Part shown: positions 49,596 to 61,307 of the stretch, piece after piece
Position numbering within the stretch: position 1 is the first letter of the stretch
How the letters are laid out: the number at the start of each line of letters is the position of its first letter
NCBI GenBank assembly: GCA_001630475.1
Contig: KV419398.1
Coordinates: 285,825-349,824, forward strand
Source: Sistotremastrum niveocremeum HHB9708
Taxonomy: Eukaryota > Basidiomycota > Agaricomycetes > Sistotremastrales > Sistotremastraceae
DNA: 64,000 nucleotides
Reading direction: 5' to 3'
Made by a program: the position numbers and the translations under genes
Notes under the pieces: model-generated
What the model was told of the DNA's origin: nothing
Database searches by the model: none
The model's input: the letters and a program-made list of their open reading frames with translations, nothing else

Positions 49596-50551
49596 TCAGT
49601 TTATGACTCGTGCGTTGAGGACTCTTTGCCACAAAGTGGTTACAGGAGTCGGATTGTTGTGAGCCGCATGATTTGCCTGCTCGAGCAGATCAGTATACTA
49701 TCCTTCATCATAGATGACACAGAACGTACCACAGCAGTCTTGAGGGCTTGTTCGGCAATCTGCGCGCCGACAGCCCTCCCGTGTGCAATGACGGGGAAGG
49801 TGTTAGCCTTGGCCGTAGCCGTAGCCACGAGGCCGGCCACTTCGTGATCGAGAGCTTGAGCGATTGCGAGAGACTGAGCATGAACATGAGCATTGCTCAA
49901 GTAACTCTGGACTGCGAAGTTGTTTGCAGGGACTTTCGTGATCGAGACGCCAGCGATGGCATTCTGAACGAATGGTGATTTCTTAGAAAACATGCATCGG
50001 TCAATGACTCATTCATATATGGGTTAATTGGTATGACATACCCTGCTGTTCACCGCTGTCGCTAAGAAGAAGAGGTTGGTAGGTCCGTTGATGATGTTGG
50101 CGAGTTCTTGCATTTGAGTAGATCTCGCGAGAGGCGGATCGAGCTTCGTCATAGCGGTAATGATCTGGCACACTTGAGCGGAAACCAAAGCTTTGGCAAG
50201 GACTTGAATTTCCATAATATGATCTGTACCGAACGACGTCATCAGAATTCGCGATTGACTATTACTGAAAGCTTTCATACCGCAAGCTGCGCCTTCTGGG
50301 ATAGCAGTATTACCAGCGGGCAAGGTTACAGGTGATACGTTAGGCTGAGCACGTGTACCTCCCAGGACGAAGTTGAGCGAAGGATGATGATCTCGACAAT
50401 CTTGTGCGACTGCCGTGCGGACATTCTGACCACAAACGACGCTGCGCTTGAAGAATGAGTGCAGGGTCGAATTCGCAACTTCGGGGGCGGGATAGGCAAG
50501 GGCTCCGGAAAGAGAGAGCACGGAAGAAAGAATAGCGAGCGACCAGCGCAT
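49596..50551 (-). CDS. Secreted KR-processed protein, CDHxxE family, copy 3
   Basis: Third paralogue, on the minus strand. The signal peptide is MRWSLAILSSVLSLSGALA, the pro-segment ends SFFKR, and the mature start is SVVCGQNVRTAVAQDC, almost the same as copy 2. The AC-DHIMEIQVL motif is again split by intron 1. NLFFLATAVNS is followed by intron 2 and KSPFVQNAIAG. The last exon encodes ANHAAHNNPTPVTTLWQRVL and ends ARVIN. A TATA-like CTTTAAATAC (50641-50650) lies about 95 bases upstream, and an AAGGCTAGTCCTCAC element (around 50601-50615) resembles the one before copies 1 and 2. Function unknown. Confidence 0.85.
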
Positions 50552-51530
50552 GATGTATAGTAGATAGTAGTGGATGTAGAGAGTGACTTGAAAGTTTGAT
50601 GTGAGGACTAGCCTTAGAGCTTTCCGATGATTGACTCCCAGTATTTAAAGGAGCCATAGCAGTTTTCAACGCCCATAAGAAACTGAATGACGTCGTCCAG
50701 ATATGGCCCATCAGGATATGTAACCTGGACTCGCAGTACGACCGTATGGGCGGGAGGCACTATATCAGTGTGCTATGTACGACAGAGGAGTCGGAGCCAG
50801 AGCAGACAGCATTATCTTAATCTCCAGGGACTGCGAACAAGACGAGTGACTGGAAACCGAAATGAGATCAGATCGTGATGAATCTTCGAACTGTAACCCA
50901 GGAGGTCGAGCACATCACACTGATTCAGTGGGAGAAGAGTGGATATCAATAGCTCAATAAGGGAGAAATAGAGACCTTTTACGAACATGATTCCGCCAGA
51001 TAGAGTCTGCAGTCGAGCACACGGAGGTTCAAGTTCATCGCTGGCCGTCGACGAGATCGATGGCATGCCACCAGCTGGGCGTTCCAGCCAAAGTAGACGC
51101 TAAATAGGCGACCCTCACGAGACCATGACTATTCCACACCACCGTAGACCTCGGACTGGATTCGACGGCCCTTGCAAGAGAGGGCCGTCGTAAAAGCAAT
51201 CGCAACTTCCGACAGTTTTGAAACCAGCTGTGCGACGTCGCAATGATAATGAGCACGCAGTTTGGGCAGGGCCTCACAATAGACTTGGAAATACGAGGTG
51301 TCTTTTCATGTCAAACCATTCCTTGGAGGCCAGTCAAGTTGAACAGAGCGCGAGCAGCAAGAGCAGAGTCAGCGACGTCGCCGTGACGATGAAACCCATG
51401 ATCCCGATAATTCCGACACCAACCAGCAGAAATATAACTTATATATTGTCAATCCATATGGTATACCATAAATACATAAATAAGAGCAGAAGGAGGTAAA
51501 GGAGCGACTCGTCAGCAACGGACGGATTTT
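50552..51530. other. Intergenic with a perfect hairpin
   Basis: Promoter of the secreted-family copy 3, then sequence without a gene. A 10-bp perfect stem with 8-nt loop lies at 51163-51190. Confidence 0.45.
51163..51190. repeat. GC-rich hairpin
   Basis: CGACGGCCCT (51163-51172) and its exact complement (51181-51190) enclose an 8-nt loop. It lies in non-coding sequence about 340 bases beyond the end of the 7-TM gene. No T-run follows, so a terminator role is not indicated. Confidence 0.6.
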
Positions 51531-52841
51531 TTAGTTGGAAGATACGTTGGAAAGTTTACGGGCAGGGAGAGATCCCACATCGGAATCTGATTCCTTATTG
51601 ACAAGGATGTTCAGAACAGTGGGTGTGCTGTCCGTCATTCTGGTTAAATGAACATTGTGATGCGGGAGCGAGGGTCCGCGAGTGGTGCTGCCAAGACTTG
51701 TGCTGCCGTAGTTTTCGCCCAAGGAAGCAGAGTTGATTCGGATCGTTACCAAGCTGAACGTCAAGCTGGCAACGGGGCACTCCTGATCGAAGACAAGATC
51801 AGTGGATTGTTCCTGTATATCAGAACAGCAAGATCACTAACCCAGCCTGAAACAACAGCCTCTCCGTTATTTTTGATGGCGAACAGGACCATGTACAAGA
51901 AATTAACGATCGAGTACAGTGCAGCAGATTCGATCAAGATGCGCATGACGGTGGTCCATTTCTTGGGCTGCGTCGTGTAACTTGCGACTCGTTGGTATGC
52001 TTGCCAAAGTTTCCAAGCAATGAGACCTGTGAACACTGAGTGAGCGGGCGCTCTCAGGGTCTTGATGACGTCAACATACCTGTGCAGTAGAAGGTCGTAG
52101 CAAGCGAGCAGGCCAAGAAGGCAATAGTCCAGTCCTCTGAAGCAGAGATAAAGATGAACGCTCCGGGCTTAGCAGTGTTCTGCACGATGACAAAGGCAAT
52201 AGCACTCGCTAGAGCGATAGGGTCAGATTACTATCCCAATGAAGTTGATAAATACAAACTACTTACTAACGGTGGCGATAAGGGATAGTATCGCGGGGAC
52301 AAGCAAGTATTTGTTCCCCCAGACTTTCCAAAGGCGGAATACCTGTACACAGTGAGAATGAGGCGCCGCTGAGGATACGCAAGAGACTTACTGCCAAGCC
52401 GTCCGCAGTGCCAACTGCGAGGATCTGTCCTGCTTGATCTGCGACTTTCGGCGCCGAGGTGATAAGACCGAAATAGGCGGCCGGCCCTTGGGGATATTTG
52501 ATAAACCCTTCGCGACATCGCACCAGTGTAGCCCAGATATGCTGAAGTGCGTCATTAGCATTGGGGAAGTTCACAGAGACATTGGAAGTCACTCACAATA
52601 GTAGAGGCAAGATAAATAACGAGCAAGGCGACCATCACCGGGAAATGAGGATTCTTAAATGATAAATCCTTTCTCTTCGGGATTAAAATCTTGTAGGCCA
52701 AGAAAAATAAGACCGTCGCAATCCCTGCATGATAAAATGTCAAAAAAGTCGATGAAATCGAAGAGAAAGCTTACCAAAGAGAATAGCCTCAGTAATGGCC
52801 GAGATGAGGGTGGCCTCAGTGGGGGTGATGTGCTGAACCAT
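51531..52841 (-). CDS. Seven-helix membrane protein, basidiomycete type
   Basis: Minus-strand gene of seven or so exons. It starts MVQHITPTEATLISAITEAILFG, then IATVLFFLAYKILIPKRKD and FPVMVALLVIYLASTI. Next are HIWATLVRCREGFIKYPQG, ILAVGTADGLAV, VFRLWKVWGNKYLLVPAIL, ASAIAFVIVQNTA and WTIAFLACSLATTFYCTG. It continues LIAWKLWQAYQRVASYTTQ and VMRILIESAALYSIVNFLYMV. The order D-x-L-x-V-[FY]-R-x-W, then R-[IV]-L-I-E-S-A-A-L-Y matches a widespread uncharacterised Agaricomycete 7-TM family. The tail (ECPVASLTFSLVTIRINSA) is Ser/Thr-rich and cytosolic. It is not STE3-like. Function unknown; receptor-like topology only. Confidence 0.8.
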
Positions 52842-54239
52842 TGCGAGTGATTCGAGTTGCAGTAGACTGCTACGGGACTGATGAATTCAGCAGAACGATA
52901 TCTGACCTTTAAAGGATTCAAGCTGTCGAGGCGCGAACGAGAATCCCACAGTAGTCACCAAGAGAAGGCTACCCAGATATTAGACTTGATGATCTCCCAG
53001 GACTGCGAAGTTGCGATATGAGGTCGGTAACAAGTTCAACGTATCAACGACGGGGACGGTATCCAAACCAAGGCAATTTCTCTCATAGAGGGCAGCGAAG
53101 TGCTTCGGACATCGTCAGGAACGTGCTTCCATTGCTTCCATTTGATGAGCGTCCTCGATGACATGGAGCAAGCTGGTCATTAAGGCCAATGAAGTAATAC
53201 ACCAGAGCTGACAAAACGCGCGCGAGTTCATTGAGGCTGTGTTCGGCAGAAAGGACCGTCATCAAGAAGTCTGTTCAACATCCGCACAGTCTAAAAGCGT
53301 GGTGAAAGCTCCCATGAAGATCGACTTCTAGACGGGAGTCACGAATGATCGCGATCAGGGCAGGCTCTTCGGATTTGGCACCCTGATCATCACAAGCAGC
53401 CGTCGATGACTACGGAGCGTGCGGCCGCGTCACGCGGGACGTTGAGAACATCCAGGCAAGAGACGATGGACACCGAATAGTAGTTTGGTTTGCAGATTCA
53501 GAAGTGGCCAGACCAGAATATTGCAGAAACAGGTGTTCGAGGTTGTGAAAAACATTCAGGGCCAGGACGATTGAGGCGTTTCTAACTCCGACACTTTGCC
53601 ATTGCTTTGTGTTGGATTCAGTACCGGTCTTTACTCGAAATCACCTTGGATACATGCCAGCCATCAATGGACCTGGTTTTGCTGCGATAAAATCAACAAT
53701 TTGCATCCGACGCACTCTCGACCATTGATGATCTCTTGATGCCGACATCTTTCGTTCCCACCAGTCGCTCTAGTACAACCAGTGCAGCTGCTCGATTTGG
53801 TGCTGGTGCCACGAAGCTTAGGGACTTCCTTTCGGATCTCCTGCATGCGCGGGGCCAACATACACCTAATAGAAGTTCATGAGACTGGTCCATGAGAAAA
53901 TCGTCGTCTTGAAACGCGACTGCTGCTGACTACGATGGCAACCTTGGAGGCTGAATAATCCTCTCCAGTCGGTTCCGTCATTCTAAACAGCGTGGAGCAT
54001 GGTGAGCACGTCTTTCGTCTATCTACAAGTGCAAATCGAACTGACACATGAAAGTGCAGGCCCCAGGTCATGCATATCTTTTAGTGGAAAATGCTCAATA
54101 GAGGACCGAAGGCAGCCGCAGCCCCCTTAAACAACCATGGGACAACGCTCGCTCTCGAATACCCTTATAACCCCAATATGGCGTCGCCGCTATGGAGTGC
54201 TTCATTTTACTCTTTTTTCGACCTCGGGATAAGGCGGCT
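52842..54239. other. Intergenic, no gene seen
   Basis: About 1.4 kb. Short minus frames (53083-54071) have no family features. Confidence 0.45.
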
Positions 54240-54925
54240 TCACGACCTCATCTCATTTGAATGAATATTGTTGTCCTTTCGACGAGAAGGTTGGTGCTTC
54301 GCCATTTCTAAAGTCAATCGTGTACTGAAAAGTCGCCTTCTGCCTTCTTCAGTGGGAGAATATAGGAGTTGCGAGCCCGTCGTCTCTGATTGAAGCCCAC
54401 CTAGCCATTCTATCGCCGTCTTATCCCAACGTCCTTGGCATATCTGGATCACGTTGAGCTCGTACCGTGGCTGCGAAATATACCATTTCGGCCGTGGCAT
54501 CGACGCCATCATCGGAGCTTCGAATCTCATCAATATCCAGCCTGATTAACTGTGCATCTACCAGGTATATCGCGCGCCAATTCAGCATCTTTCATTTGAT
54601 GTAGAAATATCTAGGACGCAGCACAGACCTTTCCCAGCTCTCAAAAGATATGAGACATGGTCTTTCGGACTCATGCTCGGACTGCGCCTTGTTGTGTCTT
54701 CGAACCGGAAAACTGGACCGTGATCAAGCTCGACTTCATCCCCCTGCTCTCCGGATTCCCTCAAGGCTTAACAGCCGCCCATATCCTCCCCGTAATACCT
54801 GGCGCGCTTGGCAGGTAGCGGGCGAAGCACAGCCCGAGCCCGAGGCCAATTCCCTCACGCTGATAACGTCATACCCCCGAACGCGGTACATCAAGAAAGC
54901 GGCTCAATGTCTTCGGCCTCTTCCT
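54240..54925 (-). repeat. Diverged segmental duplicate, copy 1 (gene relic)
   Basis: This block is homologous to 60560-61230. A 35-base stretch beginning GAGAATATAGGAGTTGCG (54356 onward) differs from its counterpart by one base. Further matches include the region around ATCAATATCCAGCCTGA and GGTAGCGGGCGAAGC. On the minus strand both copies keep protein-like fragments (DEVELDHGPVFRFED and DHVSYLL here). Differences include indels, so the frames no longer agree. It is best read as an old duplicated host gene now decayed. Family unknown. Confidence 0.65.
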
Positions 54926-56137
54926 CAAGAGCAACCTCGGCCGCGGTGAGCTTGCAGGACGCCTTGAATTTCTGAGATGCTTTCGTCTATGTCGAGTGCT
55001 TCATTTGGCTCATTTTCACGTCCGGAACTCGTCGGCTCATATCCTGCGGACGAATAGCGTTCTCTTATCGAACCAAAAGGTCAGGCTTCTACTACACTTT
55101 AAACAACCTAGCCGCTCACAATCATACGCTGCTATCTGGAATAGAAACCTTTCAAGAATCGCGAGCGTCTGAACATCCAGTTGCCGTTTCTTCTGGCCAA
55201 TTTACAACCTCTGCAGTAGTCGCGCAAGACACCGAGGAGATCTCGGCAAGACACAGTATGAGAATATCCATTGCCGATTCTGCTCGTAGCTCCCAGAGCT
55301 GGCCATTGCAGAAACTGTCAAAGATCTCCCTTCCGGACTGTCCACTCTCAAGATGGAGCAAATTTGAGGAGCGCGTTTCGAGTTCTGAAGCTCCACCTCC
55401 GCTGTAACGTATCCCCTCGGATCTCGATCTCTTCCTATGCGATCTCAATCACATGCCCTTTACTCAACGGACTGGTTACACTTCCGCTCGAAAACAATGC
55501 GTTCAGGTGGGAAAAGACGATTCGACTACGACATGACTGGCACAGTTACTTGGCATGCGGCAGACCTTTCCAGATCTCTCTCCCTTAACATCACCGTCCT
55601 TGAGGGTCACGGCACATCACACGACATTATCAAGACATGTGCGGCAGTGCCTGGGCGCCTACGGCCATGGTACCAGTATGGCTCCATCCAGGCGTGTTCG
55701 CTGGGAACCTAGTTAGCTTCCGTGACTCGGGTTCTGCAATCGATTGTTCCGATCTTACTTCCTTGAGGTCTAGTCAATTTCTTTCATTAATCTCGAGCTT
55801 GGGTCCGTGCGCCGAGGACGGCATCATCCTGAGCCTGAGCAAACTCTGGGTGTGCTAATGGTACCATTGCCAGCCGATCTCCTCATGCTCCCTGTGATCT
55901 GCTTGGGGTTTTCGTTAGGTAATGAAAATCTCCGAACGATGTGATTGCATGAGTTTCTATGCTCGGGTCGACATCTTGCTTCTTGCGGCTCGTGTAATCC
56001 TTTGCAAATAAGAATGATATGATTTCTTGCGATCCTTCGTGCTCTCTGTTTCTCTGCTCTCCTAACCCTTCACGTCTCGAATCTGAACCCCCAGTTGAAC
56101 GCGCCACATTATTCTTTGTGTCCGCTTTTCCTCGTCT
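54926..56137. other. Intergenic; scattered plus-strand frames
   Basis: Plus frames at 55271-55588 and 55437-55712 compete over the same bases. Some leucine-rich words occur (RVLHLAHFHVRN near 54985) as in F-box/LRR genes, but no complete gene can be joined. It may be a relic. Confidence 0.35.
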
Positions 56138-56457
56138 ATGTCTTTACCACGGATTCCATCGCAGGCCACAGCTCCGACGGATGATGGCACCTCGGGGCGA
56201 TCCGTTGTGGCTACGCAGCCAACGCTTAACGCCATGATGAGCATGTCCGTCGTTCCGGGGCACGACAGTGCAAAGCCTCAGAGGCTTCGTGGAGGAGCTA
56301 GGTGCTTTTATATTCCAATTCCAGTACGTCGAGCCCTCTGATCCGCGGAAATCAAAATAATGACAAACGGCCATAGTGCTTTTGCTATTGTGGACCAAAG
56401 TGTTCCGTTGGTCATGAATGCTGCTATATTCCTGGCACTTGTTGTGCCTTTCCTTGA
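56138..56457 (+). CDS. RLRGG-Cys small protein, copy A
   Basis: Two exons (56138-56323 and 56377-56457, intron 53 nt) give 88 residues. The N-terminus is hydrophilic, with a GRSVVATQP box and MMSMS, then PQRLRGG followed by ARCFYIPIP. The second exon continues CFCYCGPKCSVGHECC and ends GTCCAFP, so the tail has nine cysteines. Without splicing the frame would end VRRAL at 56341. The intron is preferred because the spliced tail repeats the Cys-rich end of the sister genes. There is no signal peptide or membrane segment. RLRGG equals the last five residues of ubiquitin, but no ubiquitin fold precedes it. Function unknown. Confidence 0.75.
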
Positions 56458-56784
56458 ATGCGTCATGCACATAAGCCTACATCATTTCCTCAATGTCATT
56501 CAGCTTGTGACTACAACTTGTGTCTCGGACCTCTATATGTACCGACGAAATAAGACTGGTGTATGGAAATAAGTTCATCTTCTGGCTCTGGCTCCACGCA
56601 GCTTCGCGTGACAAGTTGCGCGCCTATACAATCATACCTTTTCCCGACATTGCTGCTCTTGGCCCTGGCAAAGAGGGGCTCTGCTATGAAACTGATACCT
56701 CGCATAGATCGCGCGGAGAAGATATCACAATTCTCTGTAGATACAGGCTTGGCACAAAGAAGAATGGAAAGCTACAAAGGGTGG

Positions 56785-57079
56785 CTAATCACATAGGGCA
56801 CAAGAACATATGCTACAGCGAGTGACAAACGTGCAGCACGCCGGCAGACAACAACCCTGATAAATCAGAGCTTCAGTTTCAGAGACTCGATCTAGCTATA
56901 TAACTTACCTGACTTCGTGATCTGTTTGCCTTCGTTCGCTCTGCCCTGTTGGCGTTACCTAGACTCATTTGACGGCCTCTTTGAGGCTCAACGACAACGA
57001 TCCGTACAGGAACGTTGTCTTGAGCAGCTACCAATGTGGGAACCTGGGGCGAAGACAGCTTTGACCAACCAAAATTCAT
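56785..57079 (-). CDS. RLRGG-Cys family member, copy E, with diverged motif
   Basis: Minus-strand gene, two exons (56909-57079 and 56785-56856, intron 52 nt), 80 residues. It shares the box VRIVVVEPQRGRQMS and a charged middle (RAERTKANRS) with the plus-strand copies. The position of RLRGG reads RSRSQG, so the ubiquitin-like motif is not kept. The second exon encodes CCLPACCTFVTRCSICSC and ends ALCD, with eight cysteines. The intron sits exactly before the Cys tail. It points the opposite way to its four relatives. Confidence 0.65.
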
Positions 57080-58228
57080 GGCTTGAAGATGAGTTTACCT
57101 CTCTACATGTAATGGAAGATTTAGGGTACCATTTATAGTACGTGAAGAATCCATAATCAACAGACATGAGGGGGAGAAACGCTGCTACGAAGATTGCCGA
57201 TACTGTATACACGTGAGAATGGACTCCTCGAGCTAGGTATGTACAAATCGGTGTCGTAGATAATCCCAGAAATGCGACAGAATGATACGAGGGGATTTAA
57301 GATCCGAAAATATTAGTATTCTGGCCGATACCTAACAGAATTGAAACCTCGTTACTGAGAATGATCTACAAATTCAAGTCTAGAATCTTCGGGGACATCA
57401 AGAAGTTTTCACGACGACAAGGCCAAAAAAGGAAGGAAACGACACCATTCCTAACCATCAATGGGACCATTGTCATTTATCCGCCGGGAATTTCCGTATC
57501 TCTCACATGTCTGTTGGTAGTGCTCACTTCGAGCGGGATTTGAGTCTTGTCACATTTCTAATTAAATCAGATCGACGGATTCAGGCTGTTACCGGCTCGT
57601 GACACCGTCAAGACCATACATTAATTAACTCGACCGATATAGTCAGTGGCTATAGAAGCGACTGCTTTGACCTGTCTGCAACACATGGGAGTTGAGCCAC
57701 TCGCGCGTCATGACAGGCGCCCGGGCATAGGCGCTCGGGTGATTTACGTATCGTCAGACTGAACTGCCCTTCCTCTCATGGCTATGGTCCTCTCATGATC
57801 TCAGCAATCATAGAGCTGGCTGATGTTCAGTTTGCTGATACCGGTATGTCAGATAAATGAAAGGTACCGGGCTTTCGGCACATCGGCGGGCTCTCTTGAA
57901 ATGCTTCGGTGTACGCATTCACAGCAACTTCTCGTCCAGATGTACCATCAGATAAAAGGACGTTACGTACGCGCAGAGAAAGCGTTGCGTCGGCGTGGCA
58001 GCTATTAAACCTCATTAGGCATGGACATGGTTAACGCACGCTCTGTCAATGGTCTGAGAGGCAGCGATGTTCTTAGATGTTCTAGGTCCCTGTAGAATCG
58101 GAGCAGTGTAGTAACCTAACTACCTTTATGATTTCCCCTTGACCCGAACTTCGGCGACTCGAACTGCATTGTCTGAACGTGTCAAAGCACTTAAATTTCT
58201 GGGTCGCTCAAGTGATTCTCAAGACCTC
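57080..58228. other. Intergenic, no gene seen
   Basis: Short frames on both strands. A minus frame at 57827-58015 contains DGTSGREVAVNAY, which faintly recalls the DGTSGRSVVATQP box of copy A. No Cys tail follows, so no gene is called. Confidence 0.4.
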
Positions 58229-58534
58229 ATGGGCACCCACACCTCAATTGAGTATCCTCCAACTGCCTACGACAGAAATGACACCAATCATGGGCGGCCA
58301 ACTGTTGTTGTCCAGCCAATGAAAGATGACATCCAGAGCATGAACATTCTCAATAATGCTCCTAATAGGCAGCGACAACTTGAAGATCAGAGGGCCGCGA
58401 GGTTGCGAGGAGTAACTATCTCCCTTGATTTTAAAGAATTTCACTCCTGATTCTCTCTATCACAGGGCTGCAGTCCTTGTTGTAGATGCACGGGAAAATG
58501 GACTTGTTGGAGCTGTGCCTGTATTCATTGCTAG
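58229..58534 (+). CDS. RLRGG-Cys small protein, copy B
   Basis: Two exons (58229-58411 and 58466-58534, intron 54 nt) give 83 residues. The first exon has GRPTVVVQPMKDDIQSMN, a Gln/Arg-rich spacer and AARLRG. The intron splits the double glycine. The second exon reads GCSPCCRCTGKWTCWSC and ends ACIHC, with eight cysteines. The start at 58229 is the ATG that aligns with its sisters; the frame is open upstream but has no other ATG. No signal peptide. Function unknown. Confidence 0.75.
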
Positions 58535-59420
58535 CGTCACTTTCGGGATTCCATTGTCGTAAAAACCTTGTAAAGATGAAGTCAAACTCGGAGAGTTGAT
58601 CTTTCGATGCTGTCGGACAGCCACTGGGGGTAGCCCGTTTATTAATTATTTTGTCGAGTAAACTGCACAGGATGCGAGTGATGAGATTGATAATAACTTG
58701 GTATTCTCGAGATCCGCCAATGCGACTGATTGAACATACCGTTGTTAAGATACTCGTAGAGCCTCAGGAAACGCCCCTCGTGGCCGGGCTCACGCAAATC
58801 CTCATAGCGTCCTAAGTCTGCTTGTGGAGCCATGAAATTCTTTACAGTCCTTTGCATCTATAGAGCGACTTTGGTTCCGGGACCCCATTTCCTGATGAGC
58901 CCTGAACCAACCTCAAACATAGTGAGAACCATGCAAAAATTTCATGGAATGGCATGCAATCAACACGCGTGCATTTTGCCATTTTACAACCGCTAGTGCC
59001 TCCATCAGTGCCTCCATCAGGGCGAGGCCCCTCGAAATCGGAATGCTTCATTATCAAAGAACATTTGGGACTTCATCTCTCTTACTTCGGCGGCACGCAA
59101 GACTGTAGGGGGTACGTTGGGCCTGGGGTATCGTAGATGAATGGCACCATGATAGGGGGGTTCCAGTAAGAAGCATGGATGAATGCATGATCTCCTCCTC
59201 TTTGATTTCGTAACAAGGCATAAAGCAACAGTACAACTCGAGGTATCCATCACGCAGGATACACGCGGTTGCTTCCTTGGAACATATATAGAGAGAGCGT
59301 CGTGACCTGTATCCCAACCTCTGAGAGCTTGTATTCGTATACAAGGTGATCCGCTCACTACAATTTAAACCATTCCATGCTCTCTGTTACTCAACTCGAT
59401 GTATCCCATTTCAGAACAAC
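58535..59420. other. Intergenic, no gene seen
   Basis: Minus frames 58642-58857 and 59017-59358 lack family features. The region must hold the promoter of copy C. Confidence 0.4.
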
Positions 59421-59718
59421 ATGTCAACCTTCGCATCCACTAGCTCGGCTACAATGAGAACGAATTTGGATGCTGTGGGTGTTACCGGAAACCCGACTAT
59501 TGCCGTACAGCCTATAAAGTCTGACATTCGAAACATGAGCGTCAGCAGTGGCGGCGGTGGCAAGAGTGATAGGGCAGTCAAAGCGCAAAGAATTCGGGGA
59601 GGGGTACGTGTCATATCTTTCATTCTTTTGGGTTGAGTTTGACATCAGATATCGGTAGTGCTGCGACGATACGTGCGAGTTCGGTGGCGGCGGCAGCAGT
59701 TGCTGGCCTTTTTGTTGA
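59421..59718 (+). CDS. RLRGG-Cys small protein, copy C
   Basis: Two exons (59421-59603 and 59659-59718, intron 55 nt) give 80 residues. It has GNPTIAVQPIKSDIRNMS, a glycine-rich spacer and KAQRIRGG. The intron falls directly after the double glycine. With the acceptor at TCGGTAG the second exon reads CCDDTCEFGGGGSSCWPFC. An upstream AG (59648) would give an arginine-rich tail without cysteines, so the chosen site rests on family agreement. No signal peptide. Confidence 0.72.
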
Positions 59719-60559
59719 GCAGAGCGCCTCACTACGGACTTCCAAATTAAGCCTTTTGCATAATCGTTTACGATGTCTCCGGATGCATGTCTTCAATTCA
59801 TATCTCTCTTTTTTTAATCCTTGGGGAAAAAACGCGCTTCGCTTGCCATCTTATGGATCTAGTAAATTGGATTGACCCTGAGAACACCCCGAAAATACTT
59901 GATCCTGCTAATGGGATCCAATGAGAAAAGTCGCTGAACTAACCAGAGGATCTGTTGAAGGACTGGAAGTTCTTTACTGCCCAGTAATAAGCTCAGCTAT
60001 CATTTGTTTCCGGTAACGCTGATCGACGTGGAATATTCCCAGCCGGACTTAACGCATTTCTAAATCCGTCGCCTTTCGTTCCTTGTTTCGTTCCACTTGC
60101 TGGAGAGCACCCTTCAATGCTCGCTACACTGTCGGAGATTCATGGCCACTGATTAGCCTTATCCAGGATGTCATTATCCATCGCGCCAGCTCGTTCCTTG
60201 AACATCGGATGTCACGTTTTGAAGTCAAAAACTCATCTGCATCTGCCGCAAACTTGAACTACTATATAGCCGAGACCTAACTCAGAGAGCATGTTGAAGC
60301 GCTCCCAAAACCTAGAGAGCTCCGCACAAACCTTCGCACTGACGATCAAGTGTCTATTGGCACGTAATCTCGAATCCAGAGGATAACGGTGGCATGCTTG
60401 CCGTGTAACTTGAAGGTATGTGCTGTCGCGGAACACACGAGTCTGCTCTTCGTCTTTCTGATCTGGCCATCAGTATCTACTATGGGTGCGCCCAGAGCGC
60501 GAAAACTGTCTGGACCATACCACTTCTATTCGTCCAGCACGATTCGATGGGACAAATAT
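59719..60559. other. Intergenic, no gene seen
   Basis: Short frames only. Nothing recognised. Confidence 0.4.
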
Positions 60560-61230
60560 GTGCACGTCACTCCATCTGAACGAATATTGTTCTTTATTTT
60601 TGGGTTCATTCAGACGGTCAGTTCTTTCTCGCTGATTGAAAAGCTGTTTGAGAGGAAGACCGTTTACTGAAATCCCTTCTTCCACCCTCTTCAGCCCGAG
60701 AATATAGGAGTTGCGAGCCCATCGTCTCTGATCATAATTCTCACGGGCGTATCTTCTCCCAACACCCTCGGGATCTTAATCATAGTGACCCCCACCGTGG
60801 ATGCGCGATACACCGTTTCAGCCGTGGCATCGACGCGATCAATGGAGCCTCGAAGTTGATCAATATCCAGCCTGAGTAAATTTCCATCCTATCTGTATAT
60901 CGCGCGTCGACTGACCATCTTCCCACTTGATCTAGAAATGTCAAAGCCGCCTCCAGCCATCATCCTTTTAAGCTGTGAAAAGATAGGAGACATGATCGTC
61001 CGACTGCGCCTCGTTACGCCTTCGGACCGAGAAACCTTCACGGTGGTCAAACTCGAGTTCATTTCACCACCTTACGTTTTTTCTCAAGGCTCAACTGCCC
61101 CCCCATGCCAACCCCCGTAATAGCTGACGCACTTGGCGGGTAGCGGGCGAAGCGCAGCCCAAGCCCAAGTCCCCTCTCCAATTACGCTGATGACGTCATA
61201 CCCCTGAACGCGGTACATTAGCACAGCGCC
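60560..61230 (-). repeat. Diverged segmental duplicate, copy 2 (gene relic)
   Basis: Homologue of 54240-54925 in the same orientation. Minus-strand fragments include LDIDQLRGSIDRVDATAE, VLGEDTPVRIMIRDDG and ELEFDHREGFSVRRRN with DHVSYLF. These are in better shape than in copy 1 but are not one open frame. The block ends about 80 bases before copy D of the RLRGG-Cys family, so a divergent promoter may once have been shared. Confidence 0.65.
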
Positions 61231-61252
61231 TCACCGTCCAGGCCTCCTTTCT

Positions 61253-61280
61253 CACCACCACCACCACCACCACCACCACC
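61253..61280. repeat. CAC/ACC trinucleotide repeat
   Basis: A 28-bp run of CAC units lies in the presumed 5' leader of copy D, ending 27 bases before its ATG. It is not translated in the gene model. Confidence 0.85.
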
Positions 61281-61307
61281 GTCGCGATTACCACAGACAC
61301 CCTCAGC

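Noticed and set aside
55271-55712. Overlapping plus frames hinting at an F-box/LRR gene
   Set aside because: No F-box, no consistent frame, no splice chain; treated as possible relic.
57827-58015. Possible sixth RLRGG-Cys member on the minus strand (DGTSGREVAVNAY)
   Set aside because: No RLRGG and no Cys-rich exon downstream; the short similarity may be chance.
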